A stretch of DNA of 55,277 nucleotides. Source: Candidatus Neomicrothrix sp. UBA672. Lineage in GTDB: Bacteria > Actinomycetota > Acidimicrobiia > Acidimicrobiales > MedAcidi-G1. The notes under the pieces are model-generated. The model worked only from the letters and a program-made list of their open reading frames with translations, ran no database searches and was not told where the DNA came from. Each line of letters opens with the position of its first letter. The first letter of the stretch is position 1. The stretch is taken from the NCBI GenBank assembly GCA_002299135.1, contig DBNM01000122.1:1-55277 (forward strand). Direction: 5' to 3'. Below are positions 6,929-14,815 of the stretch, one piece after another. Position numbers and translations under genes: made by a program.

Positions 6929-9889
6929 ATGCAACCTGAAGACGCTCCACCACCGCGACCAAGAGTTCTACCGCGTCGCGGTCGAAGAGGTTCAGCAGGG
7001 CGTTTTAGGTTAATTATTTTTGGAGTAATTGCAGTTGGGCTTTTTCTCCTCATGTCTTTAAGAGGACTAGCCGGTTTTTATACCGATTTCTTGTGGTTCG
7101 ATTCGCTTGGCCAAGGTGATGTATTCAAAGCAGTTATAGGAGCACAGGTAGTTCTCGTATTACTCTTTATGTTCTTATTTTTTCTAATTCTTTTTGGGAA
7201 CTTAACAGTCGCTCAGCGTTTAGCACCAAGAATAAGACCAGCTGGCCCAGAAGAAGACCTAATTGTTCATTACCACACTTTTATAGGTAAAAGAGACAGA
7301 CTTGTTCGCATCCTTTTTTCAGCCTTTTTTGCACTGATAGCCGGATTAAGAGTCTCTGATAAATGGCAGGACTGGCTTTTGTTCACAAACAGGGAAGATG
7401 TCGGAGTAACTGATGCCCAGTTTGATAAAGATATAGGTTTCTATATCTTTCAATTGCCTTTCTTCAACTTCGTGGTTGATTGGGTGTTTGGAACCCTTTT
7501 AGTAACAATTATTTTTACGTCCATAACCCACTATCTAAACGGTGGTATCAGGTTTCAAACTACAGGGGAGAGAGTTAGACCTCAAGTCAAAGCGCATTTA
7601 TCTGTACTACTTGCAGTCATAGCTTTAGTTCGAGCGGCAAACTATTGGTTAGCTCGATATGAGTTGACTACATCTGACAGAGGAGCGGTTGACGGTGCCA
7701 CTTATACAGACGTAAAAGCTCAGCTTCCTGCAACGAATTTATTAATTCTCATCTCTTTATTAGCAGTAATTCTTTTGGTCGTTAACATTCGTAGACGAGG
7801 ATGGGTCTTACCTACACTTGCAGTCGGCTTATGGGCTTTCGTAGCAGTGGTGGTGGGGAGTATCTATCCAGCAGTCATACAAAATTTTCGTGTCGAACCC
7901 GCAGAATCAGAAAAGGAAGCTCCTTATATAGAAAGAAATATTTTCGCTACAAGAGAAGCTTACGGATTGGCTGAAATTGATGAAGTTCAATTAACAGATT
8001 TTGATAACAGCATTACTGCAAATGATTTAAAAAATAATTCAGCGACAGTTAGAAATATAAGAATTTTGGATCCACTGATTGTTCAAGCGACTTTCGACCG
8101 TCTGCAGGGCGAAAGAGAGTTTTATCGATTCTCCGATGTTTTAGATACTGATCGGTATGAAGTAAATGGGGAAACAACTCAGGTACTACTTGGAGCAAGA
8201 GAACTTAATTTAAATGAAACTCGTTCATGGGAAAATCAGCATGTTGCATTTACTCACGGTTATGGGCTTGCATTAGCACCAGTTTCAAGAGTTAAAGGTT
8301 CTGGGGATCCCGATTTCTTGATAGGAGACTTACCAGTATCAATTGACGAATCAATGGACTTAACCCTCGATAGGCCTCAAATCTATGTGGGCGAAAATCT
8401 AGGTGGATATGCGGTTTTAGGAGCGAGTCGAAATGAGGTTGATTACACCGACGAAAATCAACAAACGCTCGCAGTTCGATATGAAGAATTAGGTGGCGAT
8501 GGCGGAGTCGGTATGGGATCTTTATTCCGCAGAGTTGCTTTTGCTCTTAGATTCGGCCAACTAGAGCCTCTTATCTCAAATTTTGTAACAGAAGATTCCA
8601 AAGTAATGTTCGTTCGCGATGTGCGAGAAAGAGTTGAAAAACTTGCACCCTTCTTGCATTTTGATGCTGATCCTTATCCGATATTAGAAAATGGACGCAT
8701 TATTTATATGATCGATGGTTACACCACAACAGATCGTTATCCGTATGCCCAAAATGCACCTGTAGCAGAACTTCCACGAAAGAGCGGATTACGCCATAAT
8801 TTTAATTATGTAAGAAATTCAGTTAAAGCAACAGTCGATGCTTTCACAGGGGAAGTAATTTTCTATGTTGTTGACCAACAAGATCCACTAATAAACGCTT
8901 ACCAAAGAGCATTCGAAGGTTTATTTAACCCAATGGATGAGATGCCCGCCTCTTTACTCGAACATGTACGTTATCCAGAAGATTTATTCCGAGTTCAAAC
9001 AGAACTTTGGGGTAAATATCATGTTGATGACACAGAGAATTTTTACCAAAGAGCTGCGGAATGGGCAGTTTCTCAAGACCCAGGTAGAACTGGAGAAGGT
9101 GCTGCAAATCTAGCGATTGTGAATGAACAGGGCATCCGAATTGGCAGCAGGGATATGCGAATGTCCCCGTACAGAACAATCGTGGAACTACCCGATTCTG
9201 ATAAAGCTGAGTATGTAGTTCTGAGAGCTTTCGTTCCCTTAGATGATGAAGATACACGTAAAGAACTTGCAGCATTTATAGTCGGGCGAAGCGATAAAGA
9301 TAATTACGGCAAATTGGCTGTATACAGACCGCCTTCATCAAACTTCGACGGACCGGCTCTAGCGGAGGAAAGAATTCGTAACGATGAAGAAGTAGCTAGT
9401 CTTCAAACCTTATTAAGCCAACGAGGTTCAACTGTATTGTTTGGAGAACTTTTATTAGTACCTATAGAAGACTCAATACTGTATGTCCGTCCTTTATACG
9501 TGCAAGCTGAAGGTGACAGCACAGTTCCAGAACTGGTACAGGTAATTGTCGCTGTAGGTGAAGACGTAGTGATGGCTGATTCTTTACAAGACGCACTTGA
9601 AACTCTTACAAATTCTTCTCTATCGGAACTATTTGAAGGAATAGGTTCAGGAAAATCTTCCAAAGTAGAAATTAATGAAGAAGAGGATGAACCTCAGACG
9701 GAGTCTGTCTCAACGATTGAATTATCAGACATTTCTGAAAATGTGGCAACAATTATTGCTGAAATTGACCGCTTACAAAAAGCCTCAGCTACAGCTTTGG
9801 CAAACGACCCTGCAGACTGGGAGGAGTTTGGACGGCTACAAGCGCAAATTCAAGAGCTTGTTAATGCTCTAGCACTCGAGGCTTCTTGA
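6929..9889 (+). CDS. UPF0182 family multi-pass membrane protein
   Basis: This 986-residue protein starts with a proline/arginine-rich cytoplasmic tail (PPPRPRVLPRRGRRG), followed by about seven membrane helices in the first 320 residues and a very large hydrophilic C-terminal domain. The motif GLAGFYTDFLWFDSLG (about 46-61) is diagnostic of UPF0182/COG1615, a conserved family of unknown function found mainly in actinobacteria and some cyanobacteria. The C-terminal end is acidic (EINEEEDEPQTES) and then helical. The ATG at 6929 follows a weak purine-rich segment. It lies 93 bp after the PDZ/Lon protease gene on the same strand, and a hairpin with a T-run follows just after its stop. A joint membrane or envelope function with the protease is plausible but unproven. 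Confidence 0.92.
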   Translation: MQPEDAPPPRPRVLPRRGRRGSAGRFRLIIFGVIAVGLFLLMSLRGLAGFYTDFLWFDSLGQGDVFKAVIGAQVVLVLLFMFLFFLILFGNLTVAQRLAPRIRPAGPEEDLIVHYHTFIGKRDRLVRILFSAFFALIAGLRVSDKWQDWLLFTNREDVGVTDAQFDKDIGFYIFQLPFFNFVVDWVFGTLLVTIIFTSITHYLNGGIRFQTTGERVRPQVKAHLSVLLAVIALVRAANYWLARYELTTSDRGAVDGATYTDVKAQLPATNLLILISLLAVILLVVNIRRRGWVLPTLAVGLWAFVAVVVGSIYPAVIQNFRVEPAESEKEAPYIERNIFATREAYGLAEIDEVQLTDFDNSITANDLKNNSATVRNIRILDPLIVQATFDRLQGEREFYRFSDVLDTDRYEVNGETTQVLLGARELNLNETRSWENQHVAFTHGYGLALAPVSRVKGSGDPDFLIGDLPVSIDESMDLTLDRPQIYVGENLGGYAVLGASRNEVDYTDENQQTLAVRYEELGGDGGVGMGSLFRRVAFALRFGQLEPLISNFVTEDSKVMFVRDVRERVEKLAPFLHFDADPYPILENGRIIYMIDGYTTTDRYPYAQNAPVAELPRKSGLRHNFNYVRNSVKATVDAFTGEVIFYVVDQQDPLINAYQRAFEGLFNPMDEMPASLLEHVRYPEDLFRVQTELWGKYHVDDTENFYQRAAEWAVSQDPGRTGEGAANLAIVNEQGIRIGSRDMRMSPYRTIVELPDSDKAEYVVLRAFVPLDDEDTRKELAAFIVGRSDKDNYGKLAVYRPPSSNFDGPALAEERIRNDEEVASLQTLLSQRGSTVLFGELLLVPIEDSILYVRPLYVQAEGDSTVPELVQVIVAVGEDVVMADSLQDALETLTNSSLSELFEGIGSGKSSKVEINEEEDEPQTESVSTIELSDISENVATIIAEIDRLQKASATALANDPADWEEFGRLQAQIQELVNALALEAS

Positions 9890-9897
9890 TCGCAGAG

Positions 9898-10344
9898 TCA
9901 ACTTAGTGGCTGCCAGCCACCAGTTTTTTTGTTATTTTGTTTTCTCACTGGTGAATCTGATGCAAGGTCACTAAAAGCCTCGTCACCATCGAGAGATGGG
10001 GACATTGTTTCTTCTTCAAAGTCCATTCCAGCGTCACTACTGAGAACAGAAATTTTACCTCTTAGCTCTACAGTCAAACGAGAAAGTTCAGCTGACAGTC
10101 GAGCAACATGAAGTTGAGTTTCGAGTATCGCGTCTTCATCCGCTGAAGAAGTAGTAGTTCCGAGGACATTGAAATTTTGTTCCAGTGATGAAACTCGTTC
10201 TTCTAGATCGCGAATGCCGTTTACCAAATCAAGTAAAACTTGACTTGTGTCATCTGGAATTTCAAATTTTGAACTCTCAGAAGAAGCTTTAAATCTTTTT
10301 GATTTTTTTCCCACAGTTAAATCGTAGTACCTACTAAGACACAT
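9898..10344 (-). CDS. Hypothetical protein with central coiled coil
   Basis: I do not recognise this 148-residue protein. The N-terminal part is basic (VGKKSKRFKASSESSK). The middle contains heptad-like segments (VLLDLVNGIRDLEERVSSLEQNF and LETQLHVARLSAELSRLTVELRGKI) expected to form coiled coils. The C-terminus is acidic and then basic (KQNNKKTGGWQPLS). It could be a small structural or cell-division-type scaffold. The ATG at 10344 has only a weak AAGAAA upstream; a GTG about 11 codons inside is an alternative start. The gene converges on UPF0182 with an 8-bp gap, and its last codons contain the terminator hairpin of that gene, which constrains the C-terminal residues. Confidence 0.6.
   Translation of the reverse strand: MCLSRYYDLTVGKKSKRFKASSESSKFEIPDDTSQVLLDLVNGIRDLEERVSSLEQNFNVLGTTTSSADEDAILETQLHVARLSAELSRLTVELRGKISVLSSDAGMDFEEETMSPSLDGDEAFSDLASDSPVRKQNNKKTGGWQPLS
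9906..9930 (+). terminator. Rho-independent terminator after UPF0182 gene
   Basis: The perfect stem GTGGCT (9906-9911) / AGCCAC (9915-9920) with a GCC loop is followed after three bases by seven Ts (9924-9930). It lies 16 bases after the UPF0182 stop on the plus strand and inside the 3' coding end of the convergent coiled-coil gene. Confidence 0.8.
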
Positions 10345-10429
10345 AAGTTTCTTGTTAACTCGAAAACATTAAAAGGTTATGAGCTTGCTTATTTGTCGGA
10401 TTGCTTTTTCACCTCTACGGTAATTAGGA

Positions 10430-11176
10430 ATGACAATTGATGATTATGAAAACGTTGTAGTAACAGGAGCCTCAAGTGGTATAGGGGAAGCTGTTGCTAG
10501 AAGCCTTAGTCAAGCAGGGCTTACTGTTCATGCAATTGCGCGTCGAACAGAGCGTTTAGAAAAGCTCGCTGAAAACACAAATTGCACAGTACATACGATG
10601 GATGTTTGCGACTCTGAAGAATTTGTCGATTTACTGGGAACACTTGAAGCTGATATTTTGATTAATAACGCTGGTGTAGGAAGAGGTTATGGAAATTTAG
10701 TTGAGGCACATTTTGACGATATTGAAAAAACAATCGATACGAATGTAAAAGCAGCTATTTATGCAGTAAGAGCAGTTCTACCTGGCATGGTTCAACGTAA
10801 TAGTGGGCATATCATAAATATTGGTTCGATGGCTGGCCTATACCCTTTGGCCTCGTCGCTTTACGGTGCTACTAAAGGAGCCATGCACGTGTTATCGATG
10901 GACTTACGTTTAGAACTTCAAGGGACCGGCGTTAGAGTAACCGAAATTTGCCCTGGACGAGTGAGCACAGAGTTTTATGATGCTGCATTAGATGACCCAG
11001 AGGTAATTGAAAGCAAAAAGAATTCTGGAATAGAAGAAGTAACGAGTGAAGATATTTCTCAAGCAGTCATTTATGCCTTAAACGCTTCTCAACATGTCAA
11101 TATTAATCGAATTGAGCTCCAACCAACAGAACAAACTTATGGTGGAATGCAATTCACTCCTAGGTTTTCAAAATGA
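10430..11176 (+). CDS. Short-chain dehydrogenase/reductase (YdfG-like)
   Basis: This 248-residue classical SDR has the NAD(P) motif TGASSGIG (12-19), NNAG (79-82), the catalytic Ser133 (IGSMAG) and Tyr145-x3-Lys149 (YGATK). Arg38-Arg39 after the second beta strand (AIARRTERL) favours NADP. The C-terminal YGGMQFTPRF resembles the 3-hydroxy acid / serine dehydrogenases related to E. coli YdfG, but the substrate is not certain. Its stop overlaps the start of a second SDR (ATGA at 11173-11176), so the two are translated as a pair. Confidence 0.85.
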   Translation: MTIDDYENVVVTGASSGIGEAVARSLSQAGLTVHAIARRTERLEKLAENTNCTVHTMDVCDSEEFVDLLGTLEADILINNAGVGRGYGNLVEAHFDDIEKTIDTNVKAAIYAVRAVLPGMVQRNSGHIINIGSMAGLYPLASSLYGATKGAMHVLSMDLRLELQGTGVRVTEICPGRVSTEFYDAALDDPEVIESKKNSGIEEVTSEDISQAVIYALNASQHVNINRIELQPTEQTYGGMQFTPRFSK

Positions 11177-11919
11177 GTTTCGCGGGGAAAGTCGCAGTTG
11201 TAACTGGGGGTTCGTCTGGAATGGGAGCTGCGACCGTAAAAGCTCTAGCTTCAGCTGGAGCGCAAGTTAATTTGATTGATATTGACAGAAACGGAGCTGA
11301 GGTAATAGCTCAAGAGACAGGTTCGGAAGTTTTCATAGGAGACGTTTCAAATTCAGAATTTTGTGATCTAACAATCAATTCCATTGTCGACGATCAAGGC
11401 CAGATCGACATATTAGTAAACGCTGCTGGAATCATTTTGCGTGCAGATGCTTTAGAGACAAATGATGATAACTGGAAAAGAATTATGGCTGTCAATGTAG
11501 ATGGAGTCTTCTTTATGTGTCGTTCAGCTCTTCGACACATGGTTAATGCAAACTCCGGTGTCATAGTAAATTTTGGGTCTATATGGGGTGATGTCGCTAC
11601 ATCAGGGGCGGCCGCATATTGCATAACAAAAGGAGCGGTTCATCAATTAACAAAGGCTTTGGCACTTGAGCATGCTGAAAATGGAATCAGAGTAAATGCG
11701 GTAGCGCCAGGGGAAGTAAATACACCAATGATCAAATCTGGTAGAGACAAACCTCCGACAGCTGATGAACTTCAAGATTTAGCTAACAGGACAATCCCGA
11801 TTAAGCGAATAGCAGAACCGCAAGAAATAGCTGAAGTGGTCCTTTTTTTAGCTTCGGAAAGATCCAGTTATATGACTGGATCTATAGTCCCAGTTGATGC
11901 TGGCTATACAGCAAGATAA
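11173..11919 (+). CDS. Short-chain dehydrogenase/reductase (FabG-like)
   Basis: This is a 248-residue SDR with TGGSSGMG (11-18), NAAG (83-86), Ser136 (FGSIWG) and Tyr149-x3-Lys153 (YCITK). Asp36 after the second beta strand (NLIDIDRN) predicts NAD preference, in contrast to the upstream SDR, which looks NADP-linked. The C-terminus (SSYMTGSIVPVDAGYTAR) is the standard end of SDRs acting on secondary alcohols or 3-oxoacyl groups. The ATG overlaps the stop of the first SDR. Opposite cofactor preference in a coupled pair could allow net oxidation and reduction of one hydroxy compound, which is inference. Confidence 0.85.
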   Translation: MSFAGKVAVVTGGSSGMGAATVKALASAGAQVNLIDIDRNGAEVIAQETGSEVFIGDVSNSEFCDLTINSIVDDQGQIDILVNAAGIILRADALETNDDNWKRIMAVNVDGVFFMCRSALRHMVNANSGVIVNFGSIWGDVATSGAAAYCITKGAVHQLTKALALEHAENGIRVNAVAPGEVNTPMIKSGRDKPPTADELQDLANRTIPIKRIAEPQEIAEVVLFLASERSSYMTGSIVPVDAGYTAR

Positions 11920-11960
11920 GTTCTGGTTGGCTCAACGGTCACCTCGCGATACTCTAACGA

Positions 11961-12034
<74 letters not shown>

Positions 12035-12073
12035 CTACAGAAACATCAAAAGTTAGTTTCTCTGGAGTCACCC

Positions 12074-12607
12074 TTGAAAGACGAAAATACTGATACTTAT
12101 GTAGATAACTATGAAGACGTATCAGTTTTTTCTCTTGATTCAGGACGGGAACAATTGCTTCACAGCAAACAAACCGAATGCGTTTTCATGTGGACCAATT
12201 CATCTGGCGATCCGATAGGAGTCGTTATGAATTATGTAGAAAAAGATGGAAGTTTTTGGCTTACTTGCACCCGACGTAGAAAACGAGTAGCTGCTCTTGA
12301 ACAAAGACCAAGAGCTTCAATCGCAGTGTCAAGCAGAGGAACAGATATCGGAATGTCTCAAGCTGTCACATACAGAGGAAACGTTAAGATTTACGACGAT
12401 CAGGTCACTAGCGACTGGTTTTATAGAGCTTTAGCAGAAAAAGTAAGACCTGATAGCAGAAGTCAACAGGATGCTTTTGTCGAACATTTAGATACACCTG
12501 GTCGAGTAGTCATTGAACTAATTCCCGATCCGGATGGTCGAATTGGATTTGATTCAGAACAAATGTTTGCAAATAGTCCCGCAGGTAGGTCTTCTCATAA
12601 CAGCTAG
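12074..12607 (+). CDS. Pyridoxamine-phosphate-oxidase-like (PPOX class) FMN/F420-binding protein
   Basis: I set the start at TTG 12074 because GGAG (12064-12067) lies six bases upstream; the longer frame would begin inside the tRNA. The resulting 177-residue protein has the split-barrel pattern of PPOX-class proteins: a strand FMWTNSSGDPIGVVMNY, then DGSFWLTCTRRRKRVAALEQRPRASIAVSSRG, where the Arg-rich segment and the hydrophobic strand follow the cofactor phosphate-binding pattern. Cofactor (FMN or deazaflavin F420) and substrate cannot be told from the sequence. It converges on the SnoaL-like gene; the stops overlap as CTAG (12604-12607). Confidence 0.7.
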   Translation: MKDENTDTYVDNYEDVSVFSLDSGREQLLHSKQTECVFMWTNSSGDPIGVVMNYVEKDGSFWLTCTRRRKRVAALEQRPRASIAVSSRGTDIGMSQAVTYRGNVKIYDDQVTSDWFYRALAEKVRPDSRSQQDAFVEHLDTPGRVVIELIPDPDGRIGFDSEQMFANSPAGRSSHNS

Positions 12608-13107
12608 TCGGAAATTTGACCGTAAATAGGGTCACTTTCATCTCGCGTTCCAGCAATAAATTTATTAGGCATTTTTTCGTCAATTGTTTCGATTTTTGTC
12701 CAATCGGATCTTAGAAAACGTTTCGATATACGCCATCCATCGTTTAGATTTTGGAAGTAATCTATGTATCTCCCGCTAAAAGTCCACAACTTCTCAGGAC
12801 TGTCTTCATCCGCTGGTTGAACGTGATAGGCAAGAATGTAAGACTCGGCGATTGCTCCGTTGTCATTGAAATCTATTTTTGTGTTCGACAGGCGATGTTG
12901 AGTAGAGGAATATCTTTTTCTTAATCTCTCAACAACCGGAAGAGCAAAATCTTCAATCGGTACAAATGCGTCAACCTGATACCCCTCTAATAAAGCACCA
13001 GGGTGGAAAGCGGCGAGAATTGCATCAGGGTCCAGTCTGTCTATCCCACGGGTGTAGGAAAGAAGACAGTCCATTATTTGTTTTTCTGCGTCTTTATGAT
13101 CACTCAT
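12604..13107 (-). CDS. SnoaL-like / NTF2-fold protein
   Basis: This 167-residue protein opens with a helix containing LLSYTRGIDRLDPDAILAAFHPGA, the recurrent start of SnoaL_4 family proteins (cone-shaped alpha+beta barrel, often dehydratases, isomerases or hydrolases on small polyketide- or steroid-like substrates). The middle has alternating beta strands (AIAESYILAYH, LWTFSGRYIDYFQ) and then DGWRISKRFLRSDW, typical of the final strands. The family is not diagnostic of a reaction. It follows the VOC gene on the same strand with a 7-bp gap, suggesting a two-gene operon acting on a shared small molecule. Confidence 0.7.
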   Translation of the reverse strand: MSDHKDAEKQIMDCLLSYTRGIDRLDPDAILAAFHPGALLEGYQVDAFVPIEDFALPVVERLRKRYSSTQHRLSNTKIDFNDNGAIAESYILAYHVQPADEDSPEKLWTFSGRYIDYFQNLNDGWRISKRFLRSDWTKIETIDEKMPNKFIAGTRDESDPIYGQISD

Positions 13108-13114
13108 TATTTCC

Positions 13115-13588
13115 TCAATTCTTTAATCTAATTGGACTATTTGGATCAAGTACTTCTTGGAGTTCAATAACATTCCCATCCGGATCACGTCCATATGTGG
13201 CCCTGATTTTTCCGCCTCCTAGCTGGTCACTTTTAGGAGGAGGGGTATGAAATTTGATTCCCGCATTTAAAAGCCTTTGATACTCGGCGTCTATATCAAC
13301 CACGTCAAAACACATATGAGTGTAACCGTGGTCACAAACAGGTCGATTTGGATCTCCCAGAGCAGGTTCCGGAGCAGAGTATTCGAAAATTTCTATATGA
13401 GTGTTATGAGCTCTAAGCATTACAGAACGTGCTGCAGAGTCTTTTAGACCGACGATTTGGTCAATCACCTCTCTCTTGTCCCATGAAGTTTCATATACAA
13501 TTTCGAAACCAAGGACGTCTTTGTAGAAATCAACCAACCTATTTAGATCAGGTGTTGATATAGCAACATGGTGAATTCCGTTTATCAT
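13115..13588 (-). CDS. VOC (glyoxalase/bleomycin resistance/dioxygenase) family protein
   Basis: I chose ATG 13588 (157 residues) because AGGAG (13597-13593) lies four bases upstream and the family start HHVAISTPDL follows directly; the frame is open farther upstream but less convincing. The protein has two beta-alpha-beta-beta-beta modules. Probable metal ligands are in HHVAIS (residues 6-11), HIEIFEY, YTHMCFDV and NVIELQEV, the usual His/Glu positions of glyoxalase I and extradiol dioxygenase-like folds. The substrate is unknown; a lyase or epimerase is as likely as a dioxygenase. It leads the small operon with the SnoaL-like protein and is divergent from alanine dehydrogenase. Confidence 0.8.
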   Translation of the reverse strand: MINGIHHVAISTPDLNRLVDFYKDVLGFEIVYETSWDKREVIDQIVGLKDSAARSVMLRAHNTHIEIFEYSAPEPALGDPNRPVCDHGYTHMCFDVVDIDAEYQRLLNAGIKFHTPPPKSDQLGGGKIRATYGRDPDGNVIELQEVLDPNSPIRLKN

Positions 13589-13678
13589 GACACTCCTATT
13601 TTTATTTGTAACAATTTTGTTTTTCAAAATTCTTTGTGAGAATATTTACTCGGACTTTGATTGAGAGGTAATTAAGCC

Positions 13679-14815
13679 ATGTCAAGCACAGTAATCGGTA
13701 TCCCTACAGAGATAAAAACCGATGAGAGGCGTGTTTCATTGACACCAATGGCGGTTGGAGAGATTACAAACAACGGCAGTCAAGTTGTTGTCCAATCCGG
13801 TGCTGGAGAAGGAGCAGGCTTTGACAATAACCAATATGAAAAAGCCGGAGCCAAAATAGTTGAAACGGCAGAAGATGTCTTTAAAGAGTCAAAACTCATT
13901 GTGAAAGTCAAAGAACCACAAGAGAATGAATGTAAATTATTAACACCTGAACATACGCTATTCACTTACCTTCATTTAGCAGCTGACAAGAAACAGACAG
14001 ACGATCTAATGTCATCGAATTCAACTTGTATAGCATTTGAAACAGTTACGGATGATCAAGGCTCTTTACCTCTCTTAACCCCTATGTCAGCAATAGCTGG
14101 GAGGATGTCAATACAAGCTGGTGCCCACTGTCTAGAGGCAAGACAAGGAGGCACTGGTGTTTTACTTGCAGGTGCACCTGGAGCAGAACCAGGAAGAGTG
14201 GTTGTGCTTGGTTGTGGAGTAGTTGGAAGCAATGCTGTTGAAATCGCAGTCGGAATGGGTGCAGAAGTAATAGTTCTAGACAGGAATCAAAAAATTCTTG
14301 ATGTTATTGATGAAAAATATTCCGGAAAAGTAAAAACTATTTTTTCAAATGAAAGCGATCTTGTATCAGAGGTTTTGAAGGCTGATCTGACAATCGGAGC
14401 AGTTCTATTACCAGGTGCTAAAGCCCCAAAATTGGTAAATAAAGAGATGGTTTCTGAAATGAAGCCGGGGTCTGTGATTGTCGACGTGGCAATAGACCAA
14501 GGTGGGTGCGTAGAGACCGCGCATCCAACGACTCATTCAGATCCGACCTTCGTAATCGATGAAGTAGTTCATTATTGTGTCGCAAATATGCCTGGCGCAG
14601 TGCCTCGAACAGCAACAATTTCTCTTACGAATACAATTCTTCCTTACGTCCTTACTTTGGCGAATGAGGGCGTTAAAGAGGCGCTAATTTCAAATTCAAA
14701 TTTTATGAATGGTTTAAATATTTGCGCTGGAAAAATTTGTGAACCAGCAGTAGCAGAAGTCCATAATTTGGATTATGTGGATCCGACAGAAGCGCTTTCT
14801 TTGTCTTTGAACTAG
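13679..14815 (+). CDS. ald: Alanine dehydrogenase
   Basis: Ald catalyses reversible NAD-dependent deamination of L-alanine to pyruvate and ammonia. The 378-residue protein shows the family N-terminus (IGIPTEIKTDERRVSLTP), the substrate lysine Lys78 in VKVKEP and catalytic His99 in TYLHLAADK; their 21-residue spacing matches Lys75/His96 of the mycobacterial enzyme. The nucleotide fold VVVLGCGVVGSNA and VDVAIDQGGC are also present. It starts at ATG 13679 with GAGAGG upstream. It is near the methylated-amine and polyamine genes and would return amino nitrogen from transaminases that use pyruvate. Its stop is shared with the convergent methyltransferase gene as CTAG (14812-14815). Confidence 0.95.
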   Translation: MSSTVIGIPTEIKTDERRVSLTPMAVGEITNNGSQVVVQSGAGEGAGFDNNQYEKAGAKIVETAEDVFKESKLIVKVKEPQENECKLLTPEHTLFTYLHLAADKKQTDDLMSSNSTCIAFETVTDDQGSLPLLTPMSAIAGRMSIQAGAHCLEARQGGTGVLLAGAPGAEPGRVVVLGCGVVGSNAVEIAVGMGAEVIVLDRNQKILDVIDEKYSGKVKTIFSNESDLVSEVLKADLTIGAVLLPGAKAPKLVNKEMVSEMKPGSVIVDVAIDQGGCVETAHPTTHSDPTFVIDEVVHYCVANMPGAVPRTATISLTNTILPYVLTLANEGVKEALISNSNFMNGLNICAGKICEPAVAEVHNLDYVDPTEALSLSLN

